A DNA stretch of 64,000 nucleotides from Allacma fusca. Its lineage: Eukaryota > Arthropoda > Collembola > Symphypleona > Sminthuridae. The notes under the pieces are model-generated. The model worked only from the letters and a program-made list of their open reading frames with translations. It did no database searches and was not told the origin of the DNA. The stretch spans positions 55,159,632 through 55,223,631 of the forward strand of contig OX359246.1 in assembly GCA_947179485.1 (NCBI GenBank). Reading direction: 5' to 3'. Below, piece after piece: positions 22,138-34,335 of this stretch. Position 1 is the first letter of the stretch. Every line of letters begins with the position of its first letter. The position numbers were made by a program, and so were the translations under genes.

Positions 22138-22660
22138 CTATATACACACACATCGTAGCGTTGCTTTTCGTCGTTTCAATCGTTTTCATCATTTTCGGTA
22201 ACTGAATATTGATTCCTTTGACAAACCCAACCAAAAAACTTGTTTTTAACTTTTGAGGGCGCAAAAGCAACTTCTGCTTTAGCTTTTTTTAGCTATTAAT
22301 TTATTTCCAACTTTATTATGCAAAAGCACAGATTACAATGGTATCCGATGCTAAGGGGAAAAAATGATATTCACGTCCAGTAACGTTAACAACACAGGAA
22401 AATATTATTTTTTTCAACCATCAATAAACTAAAATATCCCCTAATCTCTGGACATCTTTCATATCCTGTTGGTTAGCTATATTAGTTGTTCAAAATCAGT
22501 TGTATATCCCGACCGGCACTTTCAGTTTGAGGGAACTATTGTGGCTTTCTTAGATTGCAGCATCTACTTAGCTGGATAGTATTAAGTTAAAGATTTTAAT
22601 AATTTAATAGACAAATATACATTATCATTTTTTTATCATTTTTTTTACATTTCGGATTCC
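22138..22660. other. AT-rich spacer
   Basis: I see nothing that can be supported. Confidence 0.4.
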
Positions 22661-22664
22661 CAAC

Positions 22665-22845
22665 CATAGATGGGCGTTTTTCTCCCCCTCTGCCTCTTTG
22701 TGCGAGGGATGGAATATAGCCTGCTCGCACTCTCCCTCGTCATCAATCGAGTGACACGTTACGGGTTGTCCTCGTCCTCGCCGTCGTGAGAGGCTACTTT
22801 TAAAATACACCCCTCTCCCTCGCACTCATGAGGGCCCTCGTTATT
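22665..22845. repeat. GAGGG/CCCTC-rich low-complexity element A
   Basis: Degenerate CTCCCTCG units lie between ATAGATGGGCG on the left and ACTCATGAGGGCCCTCG on the right. The second GAGGG-rich stretch (23733-23915) has matching ends in the opposite orientation, which suggests a family of short non-autonomous elements. Borders are approximate. Confidence 0.4.
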
Positions 22846-23732
22846 TTATATTACACGTAAATAACCCCCCTACAATTTCCTACAATACCTGTGCCTTCAA
22901 ACAACATTTTCGCGGAAACTTGGTAAAAATATGACAACTTCAATATGTGTCGACATTCCCCCCAGTTCTGAAAGTACGGAACTTTTGGATAGCTTAGAAA
23001 GTTTCTACAATTTCCTACAACCTAGCGTTCAAAACAAATTTTTAAAAAATTGTTGTTGAAATTAACTAGTGTATTCAAAATGGTGCAGGTTTTACCCAGG
23101 TATCTATGTACAGGTACATATTAGGTTTCGTGGTTGACATAATTGTAAAAAGTATAAAAAACGTGAAAAATTTACAATGTTTTTTCGATTTTGTCCTGAA
23201 AATAACGTAAAAAACAAGTTCAAAATTCTAATTCATGTGTAAAAAGTGCCTATCTTCCTTATATTTTAATTGTCGGCAAAATGGAAAACATTCAGTAGTT
23301 AAGAACTATAATATTATGTTATAAAAGACATCTACGTTGGTCTTTGACAATAATTATTCATCATTATAATCGAATCAGTAGCTCAGAAAATGACTATTAT
23401 TGATCAAAGCTGTTTTCTAGTCACAAATAGGTTCCATAACAACAGACCAGTAATATTCAATAGTAGGGTTTAAAAACAGCATTAATCAAATATAAGCCCA
23501 GGTGCCCTTGTTTACAAATGACCATGTCTCCCCGACATCCTAAAATGAAATTTTTTTCTGGAGTTTGATATGAGAAATTTTAACCTAAACAAGAGGACCT
23601 TTTACTTTTAAAAATTAAAACTGGGATTTTTGCGCCGTGCCATAAACCATGTACCTAAGACGTTATGAAGTTGGTCTTGCTACAAAACAATATATGTATG
23701 ATTTTCGCATAACGAATAAGGTAAGAGAAGGT
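22846..23732. other. AT-rich spacer
   Basis: No gene or repeat is supported. CTACAATTTCCTACAA occurs twice in similar form (near 22870 and 23000). Confidence 0.4.
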
Positions 23733-23915
23733 CATGAGGGCTTACATGTGTACTCTGCCTCCCCCTCTTTCGTTCACATCATATTCACAGGTCCTCTCCC
23801 TCATGTTCATGAGGGCGCCTAAAATCAACGTGTTCTCGCCATCACCCTCGCAGTTTGTGAGAGCGAAGACGAGGGAGAGGGCGAGGCATCCCTCAATCCC
23901 TCGTAAGGGTGCCCA
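23733..23915. repeat. GAGGG/CCCTC-rich low-complexity element B
   Basis: CCCTC- and GAGGG-rich tract between CATGAGGGC on the left and GGGTGCCCATGTATG on the right. It looks like an inverted relative of 22665-22845. Confidence 0.4.
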
Positions 23916-24015
23916 TGTATGTTCCCAACTAATGATTCCTGATTTTTGTAACTACATTTGCTACAAACTGAGGGAATCAAATATTTTATAACCCACTCCC
24001 TTACATGGGGTGGAC

Positions 24016-25230
24016 TAGTGCCCCTCATGGGTACAGGTAGTACCCGGGTATATGGGTACAGGTCCAGGTCCAGGTACAAAATGGGTACATAAAGTTTGTA
24101 CCCAAACATTTTGGGTACTTTCTGGGTACACACAATTTGTACCCGTAAATTTGGGTACAGGAACAGGTATGGGAACAGGTACGGAAGAATACCTATTTGA
24201 GTCGATTCCATCAGGAACAGGTACGAATGCCTGAAATACCTGAACCTAATCTCCAAGTACCTTAAACATTCGGGTACTTTTATGAAAACCTAAAATCAAG
24301 AAAGCAGCCTACTCTACAACATGTGCTGTGTTGAGCACAACACAAATTTATTATTTCATAACTCAATTTGAATTTTTGCCATGCGCGCAGCCTCCTTTGA
24401 TTTCACATTGCCCCATGGATCGTAGATTTTTCATTCTCGTAGATATGTTTATGCTTTTGTTTTACAGGAATTTAAATAAATTTACTTAACAAGGTATTCC
24501 ACAACTTTAATGAAATTGGATGTAAAGGGAATATTGAGTAGATCACTAGTGCAAAGTAACTTTGTTTAGGAGGAAGTAGTATCGGAAATATGAAAATGTC
24601 AAAAATCACCAGTGTAATGTACAAATAGTATTGCAAAAATTATATTAAAAAAACTAGATCAGAATTTTCTACAAAACTATGGTGACTTTTGGTATCCCGT
24701 ATTTAAAAAACTACTTTTGTTTCATAAATATTTTTTCAGACTCTCGATCCTTTTCGAATCATTTTTGAACAATTATTCATTGAAATAAAAACAGCAGTTA
24801 AATTAAAGTACCCAGTAATTAAACAGGGTCGCAACTATTTTTGTCGCATAATTTAATATCGGTTTTCGGATTTACTGTTTCAGTGAAATATCATGTAAGT
24901 CGTGAAGTTTGATTGCAACGAATAATTTTCTTACAGTGTGGAATGCTAGTTACAACAATATCTGAGCATTTTAAAAGAAGGACCTGGGTACAGGTCCAGG
25001 TACAGCCAGATACCTGTACCCATGTGTCATGTATTTGGGTCGTTTCTGGGTACAGGTACATTTCAGGTACAGGTATAAGGATTTAAATTGAGATCAGGTA
25101 CGGGTACAAAACATTTGAACCTGTTAATATGGGTACAGGTACGGGTAAAGGTACACAATTTTAAAGTACCCGTTATTCGGGTCCAGGAACAGGTACAGGT
25201 ACAGGATTTTTGTACCCATGAGGGGCACTA
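24016..25230. mobile_element. Non-autonomous hAT-like element with GGTACA subterminal repeats
   Basis: A perfect 20-bp terminal inverted repeat, TAGTGCCCCTCATGGGTACA, lies at 24016-24035 and, reversed, at 25211-25230. A perfect 8-bp target duplication, GGGTGGAC, flanks it (24008-24015 and 25231-25238). The TAGTG start and 8-bp duplication fit the hAT superfamily. Both ends carry arrays of GGTACAGG/GGGTAC units, and the middle is AT-rich without a transposase ORF. The elements at 567-830 and 21597-21848 look like shorter relatives. Confidence 0.85.
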
Positions 25231-25238
25231 GGGTGGAC

Positions 25239-26147
25239 AAATGATTATGGTCACTCATCTGTACACAAATATTTTCCTTCGACTCAAGAATGATAGGGAG
25301 CGATAACTCAATTACAACGCAACCAAGGGATGCATTTATGCCCTTATTAGCATTAAATTCAATAATAAATGCATTATTTATAACTTATACAGTAAAACCT
25401 GCATATTATGGCCGTTCATATAATGATTTCCTGTTAATAGTGGTCACATTTGGTTTCCCGGTTCCACCTCCTATTCTTTAACATAGGAAACTCCGTATGC
25501 GTAATGCTTGGTATAATGAGCATACCCCATTCAGTTAAAAACACAGCTTGAAGTACCTGTATATAGTGATAAACCAGCCAGAACGAAGGGATACAACTCG
25601 CACAAACCCGAAACCATGACACAGATGCTTGATTTTAGTTCAATTAAAGGCATTTGGACCATGTTTTTATTTGAAGCGGTTTCATATGTTATGTTTGTAC
25701 ATGTACTAAATAAAATGCTAATTCATTGGCTCCCTTGTATTTAAGTTCTGTGCTTCTTATTAGTGATTGAAATATGTTTACTTAAATTATAAGTTGTTCT
25801 TAATAATCTTAAAATAATTATTAGTTGCTCTATAAGATCTCAAATAATTTAGTGATCCTGAGGTAATTCGATATCAAATTCTGTCGAATCAAGAGGTCGA
25901 AAAATAATTAGACCAAATTTTCCAACAGAAGTCTTAAGACACGGAGTGTTCTGAAGGTCACTGCAGTTCATCAATTACAAGATTTCCTTGCAATGATGAG
26001 AATTCGAAGTCTGAAGCAGAAAAATTTAAGGATTATTTAAAAAAAGTAAATTATTGATTTTCATTAACGAATTTATACGGTTGAAACTTAAAACTGCTCA
26101 TAAAATATACAGCAACTAATAAATTCATAAAACTAATAATTTCAAGA
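25239..26147. other. Spacer with a possible pogo/Tigger-type terminus
   Basis: At 25388-25403 the sequence TACAGTAAAACCTGC resembles the end of pogo/Tigger-type elements after a TA target. I could not find the matching right terminus, so this is only a hint. The rest is AT-rich without a gene. Confidence 0.3.
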
Positions 26148-26153
26148 TTTATT
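26148..26153 (-). terminator. Polyadenylation signal of the first UGT gene
   Basis: AATAAA on the minus strand, about 87 bp after the stop codon. The second UGT gene has the same arrangement. Confidence 0.6.
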
Positions 26154-26239
26154 TACATAGTATATTTAGAAACTATTAACAGATGAATGCACGTTCCAAA
26201 TATTTCACGATAATAATATTTACTGGAATACAATCCCAT

Positions 26240-28103
26240 TCACAACAACTTTGCTTTTGGGTCGGATTTTTTTATCAGGAATCGCCAGCAAGTAGTGAGT
26301 AGAAACATGGCTGGGAGAATGGTCAGGACGGAGCCAAATAAAAATATAATAAACCATAAATCAAGGGACCTCCTCTGCCACCACGTTTGTCTGATGGACT
26401 CGGATCGCAAATGGGAAGTGTCATGGCGCAAGGCGTATTCCGTCCACCATACTGCAGTATCCACTGCAGATAACGGTCTATCTCTGAATCGTAAAGAAGC
26501 TTCTTTTATAGTCTTTGAATATCTGCAAATCAGAAACCACAGGATAATTCCATATTCAATATTGCTCTGACATTTTAATGTGACATGCTTAAATGGGACT
26601 AACTTTTTGTTTTCCAAAATTTGGCTAATAGCCCCAGAAAATGTCTCTAAAGTAATATCAGACAGCTCCAGATGAATTCCAATACCATGGTGAACAGCTG
26701 ATTTGGCAACGAAAGGTTGATCACCGAATCCCGGAACAACAACAAGTGGAACTCCATGGAAAACAGACTGCTGAAAGCTCATTGCGCCACCTTGTGTTAC
26801 GAATCCTTTACACTTAGGATTGGCTAAAAATGTAATTCAATAATGCTAATTAACTATAATGTTCCATTTGTAAGACATAACGTAAGCTATAACTATTTAA
26901 TGGTATCATAAGTAATGAAATAATTACATATAACATCAAATTCCCCACACCTAGAACATCCTGTTGAGGAAACCAATTTTTTGCAAGGGTATTCTTGGGG
27001 AGATTGTCAGGTATTTTTCCTTCCCACTTCCACAGAAAGCGTGTGTCAGGAATTGAAGCAACTGCATTGAACAAAATTTGCTGCGTTTCCTTCGGCAGTT
27101 TAGACACTTTGAACATACTTCCAAAACTGATATAGACAAATTTATCAGCGCCAGAGATGAAGTCTTCCAGTTCCTGTTTACGTTTAAAATCCACGATTAA
27201 AAATTGAAACGTTTTCTTTGAATTTGGTCAAAATTGAAAGATATGATTACTAACCTTTGGTAAAGTACCGTTGGACTCTTTAACGTGCATCCCACCAACT
27301 GGTATCACAAACGGAGGATAGGACCTTGCGTACCCAACAGAAACATGTTCATTTAATAATACCAGATCAGTTTCTTTCACCAGCGTCTCTACAGGTGGGA
27401 AATCAAAACTGAATGCTTCCCTAACCAGAGCCTCAAGCCTAGGGAGGTAGTAGTTTGAATAGGAAAGGTGCCAAGAAATCGGACTGATGGTGTTTACGAA
27501 ACGGTCAGGTAAGTATGAGTCCTTATATCCCAACCAGTCTTGAAACCAAGTCTCTGGTGGGATACCCCAATTATCAAAGTCACTCGGCAACGGTGTGGCA
27601 GCTGACATGAATGTAATAATCTTGGCGTTCATTTTATGTGCAATCGGGAAGAGGAACTCCTTTCCCCCGAAATCATAAATGATGAGATCAAAGTGGGAAC
27701 CGTCAACCCATTGAATAAATTCAGGATCTTTTATGATTACTTCAATTGACCCCAATATCATTGTCCAGAGGTCATTTCCTTCAAAGAATGGGTCAAAATT
27801 CCGGTCCCGGAGCCTTCCCAATGCAGCTGCAGTGGTTTTTTCGTCGTCCATTCTTGCATTGAGTTCCATTAGAGATTTTGTGCAATATTCTTTGATTTTA
27901 GGATTCGGAACTTCTGGTTTAAACGGGGAGAAAATGGTGACTTCATGATTTCTTTCTGTCAATTTGTCCATTAAAGGTTGAATTGCCACTCGGTGACTCG
28001 GGCTCGACAAACTTATGAAGACAAGAATTTTTGCTCCATTTATATGTTGAATGGTAGAAGTAATTGCAACAAGAAATAATAATTTTTTCACCGTAAGCAC
28101 CAT
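26240..28103 (-). CDS. UDP-glycosyltransferase, gene 1 (four exons)
   Basis: UGTs transfer a sugar from a UDP-sugar to small lipophilic molecules in the endoplasmic reticulum, mainly for detoxification. Exons on the minus strand are 28103-27255, 27173-26951, 26823-26604 and 26522-26240, which give 524 residues, normal for the family. Introns are 81, 127 and 81 bp, with GT/AG ends in phases 0, 1 and 2. The ATG at 28103 is preferred over an earlier in-frame ATG because it starts a good signal peptide and makes exon 1 exactly as long as in gene 2. Visible features are SPSHRV (probable catalytic His), NWFPQQDVL, and the donor-binding signature with TQGG...GDQ. A C-terminal membrane helix (LWFIIFLFG...) is followed by a short basic tail. 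HGG is replaced by QGG. The gene looks intact; its sugar and acceptor are unknown. Confidence 0.93.
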
Positions 28104-28758
28104 CGTGGTGGGGAAGTTATGGAAAGAAAACAGTGGGTCAAACATCCAATGCCAGTTTCTCACAATGAATAAAAAGATATGGTTTAGGGGTGTACAACGA
28201 TATCTCTCCAGCTTGTACAATCCGATATATGTACATCAGCTTCAGTTAATTAATTCAGTTATGTAGGTTTGACATAATGCACGAAATTCCAAGTGACAAA
28301 CTATACGCGAGATTAGGATAGTTAGCATTTATAATCGGAACATTAGTAATTGTAGATGCCCCTGACAGAAAGTGTTTAGTAGCTGTTTTCTAAAAATATC
28401 TATAGATAAGAAAACTATCCCATGCAATTTCTTACTTATATTTTATGTGTTGGCCATGTGATCAGAGTGTGGGATAAACTTTGATGTATCATTGTTTCAA
28501 GAGTATTTCAATAGATGAGAGTGTTTAATTAAAAGTGACATATCATATGGATACACCAACTGATAAAAAACTTGATAATTTAACCATATTTCATTCCTGA
28601 ATTTGTTTTTAGATTACTGTCTCAATTACTTTCACATTTTCACTATAATGATATATGTAATTATTTCATAAGTGTATATATTATAGTATATATGTATCTA
28701 TATATAATATAATATAATACAATATAAGTAATATACATATTTATATTACGACTCAAAA
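28104..28758. other. Intergenic region between the two UGT genes
   Basis: AT-rich DNA holding the gene 1 upstream region and the gene 2 3' flank, including a TATATA-rich tract at about 28675-28740. No other gene is seen. Confidence 0.6.
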
Positions 28759-28764
28759 TTTATT
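28759..28764 (-). terminator. Polyadenylation signal of the second UGT gene
   Basis: AATAAA on the minus strand, about 83 bp after the stop codon. Confidence 0.6.
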
Positions 28765-28846
28765 CGCACAAAAACTATTCAACACGTTCATGATTATACC
28801 AGATAAAAATTAAAAGCATATTACTGGAGCACGTGCAGCTTCAAGA

Positions 28847-30726
28847 TCAAGACATCTTTGCTTTTCCGTCCGGTTTTTCTCTCAGGAATCGCAAGCAAGT
28901 CCATACATACATCACTGGAAGAATGGTAAGGGCGGAGCCAAATAAAAATATAATAAACCATAAATCAAGGGATCTCCGCTGCCACCAGGTTTGATTTATT
29001 GATTCAGATCGTAAATGGGAAGTGTCGTGGCGCAAGACGTATTCCGTCCACCATACTGCAGTATCCACAGCAGATAACGGTCTATCTTTGAATCTTGCTG
29101 ATGCTTCTTTCATAGCCTTTGAATATCTGAGAGACAAAAATCACAAGATAATTATGTATTCACGTGTATTGCCGATTTTGTATTGGGGCGTAAATTAATG
29201 ACGCTACTTTTTATTTTCCGAAATTTGACGCATTGCCGCCGAAAACGTCTCCGAAGTGATGTCAGGCAGATCTAGATGAATTCCAATTCCGTGATGAACA
29301 ACTGATTTCGCCACGAAAGTTTGATCACCGAATCCTGGAACAACAACTACTGGAACTCCATGGAAAACTGACTGTTGGAAGCTCATTGCGCCACCTTGCG
29401 TTACAAATCCTTTGCATTTGGGGTTCGCTACAAACAATAGGTACATACCGCCAATTAATATACTTATAATTGAAAAACTATTGAATAAAACTATTGGCTG
29501 GAAATATTTAAATGAAATATTCATTGTGTGTAATTTGGAGTTTCGGGCACCTAAGACATCTTGTTGAGGAAACCAATTTTTAGCAAAGGCATTCTTGGGT
29601 AGATTTTCAGGTATTTTTCCTTCCCACTTCCACAAAAAGCGTGTATCAGGAATTGATGCAACTGCATCGAATAAAATTTGTTGCGTTTCATTCGGAAGTT
29701 TAGACACTTTGAATGCACTTCCAAAACTGATATAGATAAACTTATCAGCACCCGAGATGAAATCAGCCATTTCCTGTTTCAATTTAGAATCCAATATCAG
29801 AAATGGAGCAAGACATTACTTTCTATTAGACAGCCCTCATGGTTAGCAAAATGTAGACTGTATTTTTTATTACTCACCTTTGGTAATGTGCCATTGGACA
29901 TTTTAACGTGCATCCCACCCACGGGTATCACAAATGGAGGGTAGGCCCTTGCGTACCCAACAGATACGTGCTCGTTTAATAATACTAGGTCAATGTCTTT
30001 CACCAACGTCTCTAAAGGTGGGAAATCAAAAGTGAAAGCGTCTCTCACCAGAGCCTCTGCCTTTTGGAGGTAGTAATTTTGGTAGGACAGGTGCCAAGAA
30101 ATCGGGTTGATAGTGTTGAAGAAACGATCAGGCAGATAAGAGTACTTGTTTCCTAACATGTCTTGAAACCAAGTCTCTGCTGGGAAACCCCAATTGTCGA
30201 AATCGCTGGGCATCTGAGTTGCTGGCGTCATTAATGCAATAATCTTGGCCTTCATTTTATGGGCAATTGGGAAGAGGAACTCTTTTCCCCCAAAATCATA
30301 AATGATGAGATCAAAGTTGGAATTGTCGATCCATTCGATAAATTCAGAATCTTTTAAGATTGCTCTAAAAGTGTCTAAATTCATATCCCAGAAATTGTTT
30401 CCTTCAAAGAATGGATCAAAATACCGATCCTTGGCCCTTTTCAATGCTGCTTCAGTAATTGGCCCATCGTGTATCTGGAGAAAGAGGTCCATCATTGTCT
30501 TTGTGCAGAATTCCTTGATTTTTGGATTCGGTACTTCCGGTGGTACAGGGGAAAAAGTTGTAACTTCGTGATTACGCTCTGCCAATTTGTCCATGAGGGG
30601 CTGCATAGCTACTCTATGACTGTGACTGGCTAAACTAATGAAGAAAAGGATCTTAGCTCCATTGATATGCTCAGCAGTGGAAATCAACGTAGCAATTACT
30701 AAAACAAATTTTGGGGAAAGCAACAT
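28847..30726 (-). CDS. UDP-glycosyltransferase, gene 2 (four exons)
   Basis: Tandem paralogue of gene 1. Exons are 30726-29878, 29773-29551, 29427-29208 and 29126-28847, which give 523 residues. Introns of 104, 123 and 81 bp sit at the same places and phases (0, 1, 2) as in gene 1, and the first three exons have identical lengths (849, 223, 220). The N-terminus is a signal peptide ending near GAKILFF, followed by SHSHRV with the probable catalytic His. The C-terminal half has WFPQQDVL and FVTQGGAMSFQQSVFHGVP...GDQ. A single membrane helix near the C-terminus precedes RFLREKPDGKAKM. An acceptor further upstream for intron 1 would bring in a TAA, so the acceptor at 29774 is the only one that works. 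It gives the family-typical join of LPK to a DFISGADKF segment. The gene looks intact and was probably duplicated from the same ancestor as gene 1. Confidence 0.93.
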
Positions 30727-30847
30727 GATGATATTTGTAATGTTGTGGCAGTTCGACTGACCTGCCCACTGCTATAACTCCAACTAAATGTGCTAAAGTA
30801 AAATTGAAGGTTTGAAATTAATTGAAACCTTGGTTAAATTGCTTCAA

Positions 30848-30950
30848 TTCACTTAATCAGGAACGGCATGATGTGAAGGTCATGTGGCCCCATTATGTTT
30901 GGAATATCATGATGTACCTTATCTTTAGTTTCAAGTATGCTTAAAATAAA
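30848..30950 (+). repeat. Copy 2 of the 100-bp sequence shared with 831-935
   Basis: About 120 bp upstream of the UGT gene 2 start codon, so it may overlap its promoter. Near 90 percent identity by eye to the copy at the left edge of the window. It is either a dispersed repeat or a fragment copied with a UGT upstream region. Confidence 0.75.
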
Positions 30951-32073
30951 AATCATTTGCGATCAGAACTACATTCAAAATCACTAAGGTGTGAAGCACT
31001 ACTGGACACCTGAACAGGCCACCATACTGACCTTTTATTTAAATTATTGCCTTGGGAGCATTTTGACTCCCAGCCTCAGCTATGTCATTTCTTGTTCTAA
31101 GCTTAGCAACTCGAGTAATTATTCATATCTACTCGTTTGAATAATGCTTTAATCCCATTCTTTTCCAGCTAAACGGAAACATTGTAGCCTCTTGACTGAA
31201 ATCAATGTTTCATTAATTTTAATATTGCTTATATAAATGTATGTACTACGCCAACTATGAAAAGTTGCTTTTGTTATCTATTTCTAGGTTTTTACAGTGT
31301 ATGCATTCTGCCCTAGCTACCCAAAACGCTAGATTAGGTTATTACGTTCAAAAACATAGACAGCTGAGCTACTCAACATAGGCAAAATAAATGCTTACAT
31401 CCACAAACAAAACCACACACGAAACACCTGTTAACTCACACGTTAAACTCGGGAATCCTAATATGGACACATTCCTACATAGAGAATTTCTTTGCCCATA
31501 AGCGTATTTAGGCTTTTTAGAAAGTGAAACTTTCTTATGCACGAGTGTATTCCGTCCGTCCGTCCGTCACTTTACAAAATCTTGTGGTAGCCATATCTTC
31601 ACAACGAATTGACATATGGATATGTGACCTTTACCAAAATATCGGCCATAAAATCTAGTTGTGCCTTCTGATAACTTTGGCGACATGGTATCAACCGTTT
31701 GACCTCAGAAAATTATTTTGTGAATAAAAAATCTTGCATTTGCTATATCTTTCCAATGGATTGACGTACGGACATGCTACCTTTAACGAAAAAATCCAAA
31801 TCTATTTCCCTACCTTATTATAAATATTTTAATACAAGTTTCACTTTCCTGCACATGCAAACAAAGTTTGCCCAAATCAGTGCAGTGCACGGATTTTTGT
31901 TATAAAAATTGAGCTTTGTCCAGACTGACAGGTATTTACAGATATTTTCCATGTAGCAGAGGGATTCAAACAAAATGTTTTAGTACTCCCCTAGTAAGTT
32001 TCAGTACTCAAGTAACTCAAGTGAATTTTGCGTTGTACCCCCAGTAGGCACCGAGAAAGTTTTGAAATCCTTC
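30951..32073. other. Spacer with a possible small inverted-repeat element
   Basis: GAAAGTGAAACTT at 31520-31532 faces AAGTTTCACTTTC at 31836-31848. They bracket a stretch with a CCGT microsatellite (31546-31564) and two similar segments (ATATCTTCACAACGAATTGAC and ATATCTTTCCAATGGATTGAC). This looks like a short DNA element, but no target duplication was found. The giant retrotransposon starts at 32074. CCTTC (32069-32073) is the candidate 5-bp target duplication; its partner is outside the window. Confidence 0.35.
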
Positions 32074-33206
32074 TGTTGCATACTTGTTGTACGCGCCCAG
32101 TCCGGATTACGCGGAGTCTAACCTAAACTAATATTATTAGAACCTAAAATAAATGGATGAATTATAGTGCAAATAAATGCTCTGGAAAGGATAATAAACA
32201 TGATTATTTTGCCCAACTTGCTTTATTTACTTGTAATTGTAGGTTGAAAAATATTATTATTAAATGTCCTTAATACTCGGTCTATATTAAGTTCTTTAAC
32301 CTATAATTGTATTTTCTTAGCTAATTTGTGTTCTGTGTGTAGTACACACTATCAACCTGACAATGTGACCCTTCTGTAAATAAGTATGACGACTTATAAA
32401 CAGGAATTAAATGTATCCTAATCTTAAATTATCTAGCTTAATTCGATTCTTAAAACTATAAAAGCCTATAGGCAAACCAGCATTATGCATGGCTGCACAA
32501 TAGGGATCTTAACCTAAGCTTTCGATACCCAAACCGGCATAGTAACCAGGTGGGATCTAAGTAAAAACTAAGATGCTTTTTACAGAGCGTCAACCATATT
32601 TATACTAAATTCTGCAATAAGTATTTGCATTACATTATATGCTCCGTAGAGACTTTCGCAATATTAGACAATGGAATGTGCTCCGTGGAGTCTTTAGCAT
32701 ACAAAAGAATATTTTAGAATATTCTTTTTGTCCTTGAATTATTCTACATCATATCATTCATACAATATATACATATCGGGCCTTGTGACTGCGACTCAGT
32801 GTTCATGCACGAGGCTTAACCTATTTTTCACAAGAGTTGAAAAGAATCAAAAAAGGTCTATATTTAACACATTATATACATGCTTCACCCCTGCACTTCA
32901 TTCACTCTCCTCATCCGGTCTCCGGGTGTGCTTAGCAAAGTCACACACACAAGAGAGAGCGAGGATGGAAGCTCATAGCAGAGGGGAACAAGCGTCCTTT
33001 TCCTCTCTTTACATGATCTTACGGGAGCTGCTGGGATAAAGAAAATGAGACATTCCAAGGTCTATTTCTTATCCAGTTAAAGGCCATGCACCGTATAAAT
33101 AACCTACAGTACACAATGTACACAAGTACTTACGTACTTACATTTCATTCATAATGTTACAGTTACTTATAGTTAACTTATTTTTAATTATGATACATAC
33201 GTAACA
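32074..33206 (-). repeat. 3' LTR, complete (1133 bp)
   Basis: It begins TGTTGCATACTTG and ends CATACGTAACA in plus-strand reading, so the inverted TG/CA ends are present. The left border is the exact point where similarity to the right LTR starts. The right border is set by the adjoining polypurine tract and the TGTTGC/GTAACA inverted tips. A plus-strand TATAAAAG near 32457 would face antisense to the element. Confidence 0.88.
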
Positions 33207-33221
33207 TTCCTCTTCTCCCTT
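33207..33221 (-). other. Polypurine tract
   Basis: The minus strand reads AAGGGAGAAGAGGAA directly beside the 3' LTR. This is the expected position for priming plus-strand DNA synthesis. Confidence 0.75.
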
Positions 33222-33596
33222 GTTATGTCCTCATAACATTTCCTTGGTAATGAATGAATGTGTCTAGGTATTTCTTTACAATCGTTTACACTTGTCGTAG
33301 CACTGGGTACAATAAAAGCGCTGTTGGGGTATTGTCAAATGGAATGGTAGGGTTGATTTGACAATTGTACTGTTGTGGTACGTGCACTAGGTCGTTTCTT
33401 CCGTAAGATCTCTTAGAGTTAACATATGTTCTTAAAACTATTAATTTCCTTATAATTATACAAGTAATAATATACATATAGGTATTAGGTATATGCCGTA
33501 CGTATGTTCTTGTAATATATAATATGTTTTAAACAATGACAAATCTTATTACTTTTAAGTTTATATGGCTGCTCTTTCACAATTATTCTCTTTTAC

Positions 33597-34043
33597 TCAC
33601 TTTGGTTGGTCTGTGTGAGCTTCTATCATAATGACTGTCTCATCCTTCCCTTTCCTATTTATCTCTTTTATCTCAGCACGTTGTTCTCTACAAAATCTGG
33701 TAATCTTGCAACAAACAAAATCACAACAGATAATATTCCTTGCTCTATTGGCGGAACAGAAATTATTAATAATACGTCTTAAAATGATTATGGTGACAAT
33801 AGTCACAACCGTCACCTTAAGCAGCCATAGGATTTGTATCACTCGTTCTTTCCCCTCTCTCCTCCTAAGACGCTCGATTTCTAATTCTTCTTGCGTCCAG
33901 CCAGAGAAGTAATTACGAAAACCTCCGGTGTATTTATCCCACCATTCTTCTAAATTGACTTTTGTCTCCGCATTAAAAATGCATTGGTTGGGTACCATGA
34001 GATTCGTAAAGACAATAATTATGATTAAAGGAAAATTTTTCAT
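33597..34043 (-). CDS. Small membrane protein of the retroelement (signal peptide, one TM, Cys-rich tail)
   Basis: This 148-residue protein was not recognised. The N-terminus MKNFPLIIIIVFTNLMVPNQC is a strong signal peptide. A luminal part of about 50 residues follows, rich in Trp, Gly and Glu, with a TGGFRNYFSGW-type aromatic stretch. The membrane helix (about residues 72-92) is rich in Val, Ile and Leu. Right after it is a cysteine cluster, IICCDFVCCKITRFC, preceded and followed by basic residues. Such juxtamembrane cysteines are often acylated, by inference. It is the last ORF before the polypurine tract. The length and open frame inside a young element argue that it is maintained. It could act at membranes, for example in budding or cell-to-cell transfer, but there is no direct evidence. 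Confidence 0.7.
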   Translation of the reverse strand: MKNFPLIIIIVFTNLMVPNQCIFNAETKVNLEEWWDKYTGGFRNYFSGWTQEELEIERLRRREGKERVIQILWLLKVTVVTIVTIIILRRIINNFCSANRARNIICCDFVCCKITRFCREQRAEIKEINRKGKDETVIMIEAHTDQPK

Positions 34044-34335
34044 TTTAGCGCTGTTAATTTGGAACAGAGTGAAATCGGGTACCTATGTACGCGTATACCT
34101 GCTGCCGCCTAATGGGCTGAGTGACAAGGTCTTATTTTTGCCTTGGGCTAATGTCACGCTAAATTTGCTTATTTCTTTAATGAAAAGAAAAATAGTTTTG
34201 TCAAGAACTAAGAACTGAGTTTCAAAGAGATTTCTAGTAGGAGAAAGATGTTTATCAGAAGTGCTTACAATCTTCGCAACTTCCTGATGTTACAACTTTT
34301 TACAATTCTCTTATGAGACAATTCTACTTGAGCCT

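Noticed and set aside
22625-22825. 66-codon Arg/Gly-rich ORF
   Set aside because: It is made by the CCCTC/GAGGG low-complexity tract.
28104-28220. Upstream in-frame ATG of UGT gene 1 as the true start
   Set aside because: It would add 39 residues before a proper signal peptide. The ATG at 28103 gives the same exon length as gene 2.
29774-29877. UGT gene 2 read through its first intron as a truncated protein
   Set aside because: Splicing at GT/AG sites conserved in gene 1 restores a full 523-residue UGT.
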